From positions 733,501-797,500 of the forward strand of contig JAQFVV010006246.1 in assembly GCA_028023455.1 (NCBI GenBank): 64,000 nucleotides of DNA, written 5' to 3'. A program made the translations under genes and the position numbers. The notes beneath the pieces were generated by a model. It saw only the letters and a list, made by a program, of their open reading frames with translations. It did not search any database and was not told the DNA's origin. How positions within the stretch are numbered: position 1 is the stretch's first letter; the number at the start of each line of letters is the position of its first letter. The DNA is from Epiperipatus broadwayi (taxonomy: Eukaryota; Onychophora; Udeonychophora; Euonychophora; Peripatidae). Below are positions 59,519-64,000 of this stretch, piece after piece.

Positions 59519-60077
59519 GTAATTGTAGAATTGTCATACTCAACTGATATGTTTTAAAAAATAATGAATGCTGATAAGTAAAAAAAAATTAGATATTATG
59601 AAGTTAGGTTAAAAATATAATGAGAGTATTCCCTAACGGATGCCAAAGCAGATATTAGGATACTTTAGAGCCACTTTATTTAAGAGAGTTAAACCACATT
59701 AAGTGATAGTTGCTCCAATCTTCTGTTAGTCCTCAAAGGAAATCCAATAAGACTCCATAGGAGCAGGATAGAGGATAACAAGAAAAAAAAGTGCTAACTG
59801 AAACAGAAACACATTTTTATTAGTGTGCTCAAAACATAACCGTCATTAGTTTTTTTTAAAAAAAAACAACAACCTATGTTTGAATCCCACCTTGAAAAGT
59901 ATTTGATGAGGGTGAATAGAGAAGAATAAAAAGCAATTTGTGTGGTTGAGTGTAGAAAACAGTAAAATAAGGTTTCACTACCCTTCTTATATTTGTTGAA
60001 AAAAACCCATCAATCTTCAAATGCAAACCTGGTGTAAGTGTTAAAATTTTCATTACATATTAAAATTCTAACCCTGT

Positions 60078-60090
60078 AAGGAGAGGGGGT
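60078..60090 (+). promoter_or_regulatory. Polypurine tract of plus-strand Gypsy-type element
   Basis: AAGGAGAGGGGGT directly before the 3' LTR start TGTAAAGG. Confidence 0.8.
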
Positions 60091-60293
60091 TGTAAAGGAT
60101 AGCTTACAATGCACACATTTCTAAAAAAAATCAAGCATATTTATTGAACCCAATCCATTTGGAATTTATAGTAATAGTGGGAAGATTATTATTTGTTATT
60201 ATTATTACCTATATACATATAATACACAATAAATTATTATATTTATAAAATAAAATACGATCAGTATTTTACAAAGTACTATTGTATATATAT
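60091..60293 (+). repeat. 3' LTR of plus-strand Gypsy-type element, truncated
   Basis: About 200 bases almost identical to 54906-55108 (TGTAAAGGATAGCTTACAAT ... GTACTATTGTATATAT). Similarity stops at 60293 in a (TA) run, so the rest of the LTR was lost. The pair is much more alike than the LTRs of the minus-strand element, suggesting a younger insertion. Confidence 0.85.
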
Positions 60294-61250
60294 AAAACTA
60301 TTTGATTAAATAAACTGTAATGTATATATTTTTTTAAATTTAAAATTGAATATATATAAAATGTGGGATGACTTGAGGTTAATCAGGTGGGTACATATGT
60401 GTGAAAATGAAACTGATTTTATTATTTTAATATTTTTTTTTATTTATAATAAATCTAAATGTATTTAAACAATAGGCAGTTAAAGATATCAGCGTTCCTG
60501 AAAATCTACGTGTGTGAAATGAAATGTATAAAAACAAAAGACAGTTTACAAATCCTTCTTATTGTTATAACAAATGTAACAAAAGACAGCAATTAAAATT
60601 AAAAATTTAGAACGTTAACATGGAATTTTACTTTTTCTTTTAATTAAATTATAAACATTTTAAAAATCGAATACTGTAACTAAAAGTTTATCAAATTCAA
60701 GGGACAGAAAGTGAAAAGAAGTAAGAATAACTGATTAATTCTTAAATAATTAAATCGTGTTTAAAAAGTTGTTGGAGTAAATTAGAATTTTTTTTAAATC
60801 TTTTCAAAAACAATAACGAGAATTAAATATGCTAAAAATTGGAGAAGAAAGAAAAATGAAATAATTTTCTTAATATATATATAAGCACTTCAATATTATT
60901 AATAAAAAATATATGATTATAAACAATTATTAAAATATACTTTAATATGATAATGGGCTAGAGCAAAACATGCTATTGTGTGTCATGGTATTTTTCTTCC
61001 AGCTGCATTATATCTATATATATATATATTTCTGCTTTATTGTAAACACACAAGAAGATGCCTTCAGTCCAAAATAAACAAGGATTGGAACACATTATGG
61101 TGAATCAAATGAGGATCAAGATGTTTACCATTAAACACAACTACAGGAGACACCATTGTACATATCTGTCCTTGCTAAGGAGAATGATTTACTAAGTGAA
61201 ACTGCTTTGAAGAACAACTTGCCTAATTATCAGCTGCTACTACTTTTATT
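60294..61250. other. AT-rich, no gene recognised
   Basis: Includes a (TA)n tract at 61013-61028. No frame or repeat partner found. Confidence 0.5.
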
Positions 61251-61460
61251 ATGATGATTGTTATAAACTTTGTTCCAATTACAATTTTTAATCAAAGAAT
61301 CAATATTGTAAATTTTTCTTTATTATTATTTTCTTTTCTTTTATTTATACTATCTATGTATTTTCACACTCTGATGCTGAAGCCTCATTTTTCAGAATTA
61401 GCAAAGATGAAAAAGGGGGGGATTATTCATTTTGATATTTTTTTTATATTTTCATTATAA
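61251..61460 (+). pseudogene. Possible 3' end of an LTR-element polyprotein
   Basis: An open frame with one hydrophobic segment (FSLLLFSFLLFILSM) followed by HFSELAKMKKGG. The codons for the last residues form the purine run GATGAAAAAGGGGGGG (61408-61423), like a polypurine tract at the end of a coding region. If this is an LTR element, the following ~600 bases to 62014 (with AATAAA at 61957 and the end ...GTTGTCGTGACA) could be its LTR. No second LTR was found and the idea is weak. Confidence 0.25.
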
Positions 61461-62497
61461 ATAAAATTTAGGTAATAACACCTGCTTCACATCAGGTCAT
61501 CCACATAAATATTGAGGTAAGATTCTTTAAATTTATATATAGGTTAAATTACAACACATACAGAATACATATTATATGTTTTGTTTTGTGATTAACCATG
61601 TACGTATATTTTCTAGTATGTTTGACTAATCAACTGGGATCTGTCTCTATCATATATATAAATTGGGGAAACTTGTTAAATAGATTATCATTTGTAAATA
61701 TATAATTTAGCTAGCCAGCATCTCAATTATATTAAATAACTAAAGTTGATTTTTCTATATAATTATGATTTGCAGAGAATGAGTGACATATGTGGATTTC
61801 TACCATGGGGTATAAGGGTTGGATCTAGAGAATAATTAATTAGTAAGATGGTAGAGGTTCACTTGTGACACATGTACATATGATGATTATTAAATTTTTT
61901 ATTTTTATTTTTTTTATCATTACTATTGTCGTTATACTTGATATTTATTATTGTTAATAAATGTTTGAGAGTTTATATTATTCCGATCTCTGGTTTATTG
62001 AGTTGTCGTGACATTCCACAGCTTATAAATAATTGTACACACACACACATCTATTTTTCTTATTATGTAAAAACTTGAAAATAAAGAAAATATTATAAAT
62101 GCTAGTTGTGCAGGAATTGCTGTGTATATCTGTTCATACCTGATAAAGGAGTTAAAAGCAATATTCTCTCTGGGCTTGAATATTAGGGAATAATGGAATT
62201 AAAAAGGGGGAAAGTGGATGAACTAACCTAAATTGCATTTAATATTATTAAATAGGGATAGAGTTAGTCAATTAAAGGGTATGCAATCATTGGTTAAGCA
62301 TTTCATTGGGTTCTCATTAGCACTTTATCAGATGACCCTCAGTCTGAACATAGTTGGATGCAACTTTCTTCCCTTCTAAGCCTGGTAGGTCTTTGCAGAT
62401 TGTTTCATATGGGGTAATAATTTAGAGTATATTAACTTATTCCCTTACCATATTGTTACATCTGCATAATAGTACAGTCTGCAAGTTAGTTGACCAT

Positions 62498-62705
62498 CCA
62501 TTACATCTGGTGTTTGCAATGTTTGGGGATTAGTTGTAATTGTTCTGTCCATTATATCTGGTGACCAACGTGGATGCACGATGTGTAGTGGGACTACACA
62601 CCGCTAAAGATCGAATTAGTGACTGGCGTGACTAGTATGATAGGTATTAGGGGGGGGGTGTATGATGAGAATCTTTTCTAACCATTATATCTAATGATGA
62701 AAATT
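62498..62705. repeat. Short degenerate repeats CCATTAyATCTGGTG
   Basis: CCATTACATCTGGTG (62503), CCATTATATCTGGTGACCAA (62550) and CCATTATATCTAATGATG (62681) are diverged copies of one motif. The middle one runs into CGTGGATGC, like the leader of an LTR element just after its LTR. The set resembles the array at 36890-37110. Confidence 0.5.
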
Positions 62706-62724
62706 GTTCGTTCCGTTTTAGTAT

Positions 62725-64000
62725 ATTGAGACTAACTTTGCTATATCTGAAATATATATAGAGTCAAATAAGTGGATTCAGCTAAAATTTTACTTTTAAA
62801 TTAATTTAGAAAATGTTATAATTTTTAAAAAATTAAACATGTGTTATAAAAGTGTGATCACATGCATATACACACACATAAATATGTAATTTTTTTTAAA
62901 CTAATGGAATGTAATATTTTATCTTATATGAAAATGAATTTATAGTAAGTTCTACTTATGTATAAGATTATTTTTAATATTGTATACAACAAAGCTTGAT
63001 CTCCAAAATGTTCAAATCTGTTATGATAAAAAAAATCTAAAATTAAGCATTGTCTAGGTGAGTCATGTAATCAAATTAATTAGTGTGAACCTGGCTTATT
63101 TGAAATATGTACAAGAATTTCTTAATTGAAAAAACCTGGCTTATCTAAAAATGTAAATTTAAGAAAGTCTAATGTGTGTGAGAAAACAATCAAATACAAA
63201 TCTTATAAAAGCTCCCCAAAATTTATTGTGTCCTTAGATTTTATTTTAAGCTTCTTTATACACATTGCTTCATTCATTTGTGCTCGGTTTTAAGACACTG
63301 GAGCTTTTTATTCTGCTACAAAAGCTGCACTCATCACCAATAATCTTTCAAAATTAGTTTTATTAATGCCCTGTAATTTGTGCATGGCAGGTAGCTTGCC
63401 ATTTTATAAAAATGAACCTACAAATCATTTCTAGTAACATTCTCCAAAAATATAAAAGCTAGACATCTCACCAAGATGGACTCAATGCTGTGAGCCTAAC
63501 TTCATCCCCCAGCATGTCCTAAATTCATAGAAAGTTAACCTCCTAAAATGTCAACCTAGATTGAAGCCTCTCTCTCAATTGACTGTTATCAAAAAGTACC
63601 TATCAAATTTGCCAAAGTATGTACTCATCATTCAATGATTTTTTAAAAAGCAAAGTGACAGGCTGATGGACTTTAATAATAATATGAACTTTATTATATA
63701 TTCAGTAAGCCAAATGTGATTACATTTGTATTTATTACATATATGTACATTTTTACAATAATATTAGATTAATAATCTATTTTTATGTATGTATTATTTT
63801 ATGACATATTATTAAGTCATTTATGAATGTTTTAGTTTTTGAGTATGGATTAAATTAGGCTATTTATTACATTGAAGAAATTCTCTTCATTCGTTAAGAG
63901 TTTTGACAATTATTAATGAAGATCTTAATTTTAGAATAAGTTTATTATCTTTGTAGAATTTTCCGATTCTTTTCCACCCCTCTTCTCAAATATTAAATGT
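62725..64000. other. AT-rich, no gene recognised
   Basis: No open frame of note. 63230-63640 is somewhat more balanced in composition but matches nothing I know. Confidence 0.5.

Noticed and set aside
61251-62030. Complete LTR element
   Set aside because: Only a possible polypurine tract and LTR-like end; no second LTR, no target duplication and no recognisable coding domain.

Overview
The window is animal nuclear DNA, very AT-rich (roughly three quarters A+T). It has spliceosomal introns, one extracellular CUB-domain module, (CA)n/(TA)n microsatellites and dense, mostly decayed transposable elements. Penelope-like, RTE, APE-type LINE, hAT, Gypsy and tRNA-SINE remnants together with a CUB gene point to an invertebrate metazoan. 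I cannot name the species or phylum from sequence alone.

The only host gene I can support is on the + strand: two exons (19582-19763 and 34790-34961) that join in phase to make one complete CUB domain, separated by a 15-kb intron. Both outer boundaries are phase 1, as in exon-shuffled extracellular modules. That intron holds a retrozyme-like fragment, an intact-ended hAT element, an APE-type LINE, an antisense RTE fragment, a tRNA-derived SINE and a foldback MITE.

Layout. 0-10.4 kb: four remnants of one Penelope-like (PLE) family that keep the GIY-YIG nuclease end, plus a ~420-bp tandem duplication. 10.6-14.5 kb: a decayed unknown reading frame joined to two large foldback structures with long inverted arms. 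14.5-16.1 kb: a 5'-truncated RTE retrotransposon. 16.75-18.07 kb: a tandem array of 457-bp units. 18.8-19.1 kb: a second PLE type, minus strand. 19.6-35 kb: the CUB gene segment. 36.9-41 kb: degenerate repeats and an RTE 3' end. 41.95-42.51 kb: another copy of the 457-bp family. 43.97-54.90 kb: a minus-strand Gypsy-type LTR element of about 10.9 kb, carrying a 104-bp SINE-like insertion with a 17-bp target duplication. 54.91-60.3 kb: a plus-strand, internally deleted Gypsy-type element whose 5' LTR lies head-to-head, 10 bp away, with the 5' LTR of the first. 61-62.7 kb: possible remains of a further LTR element.

The most interesting system is the 457-bp family. Each long copy contains a type I hammerhead-ribozyme fold: a two-part stem I with an internal loop, a CUGANGA box, a short stem II, GAAA, a minimal stem III and a GUC cleavage site. 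The copy at 42062-42120 has every core residue canonical. Units occur as a tandem dimer with a ribozyme at exact 457-bp spacing. All three insertions in the window are flanked by 12-14-bp target-site duplications, and each pairs a direct segment with an inverted fragment. This is the architecture expected of a retrozyme, a non-autonomous circular-RNA retroelement thought to be mobilised by Penelope-like elements, whose remnants lie in the same window.
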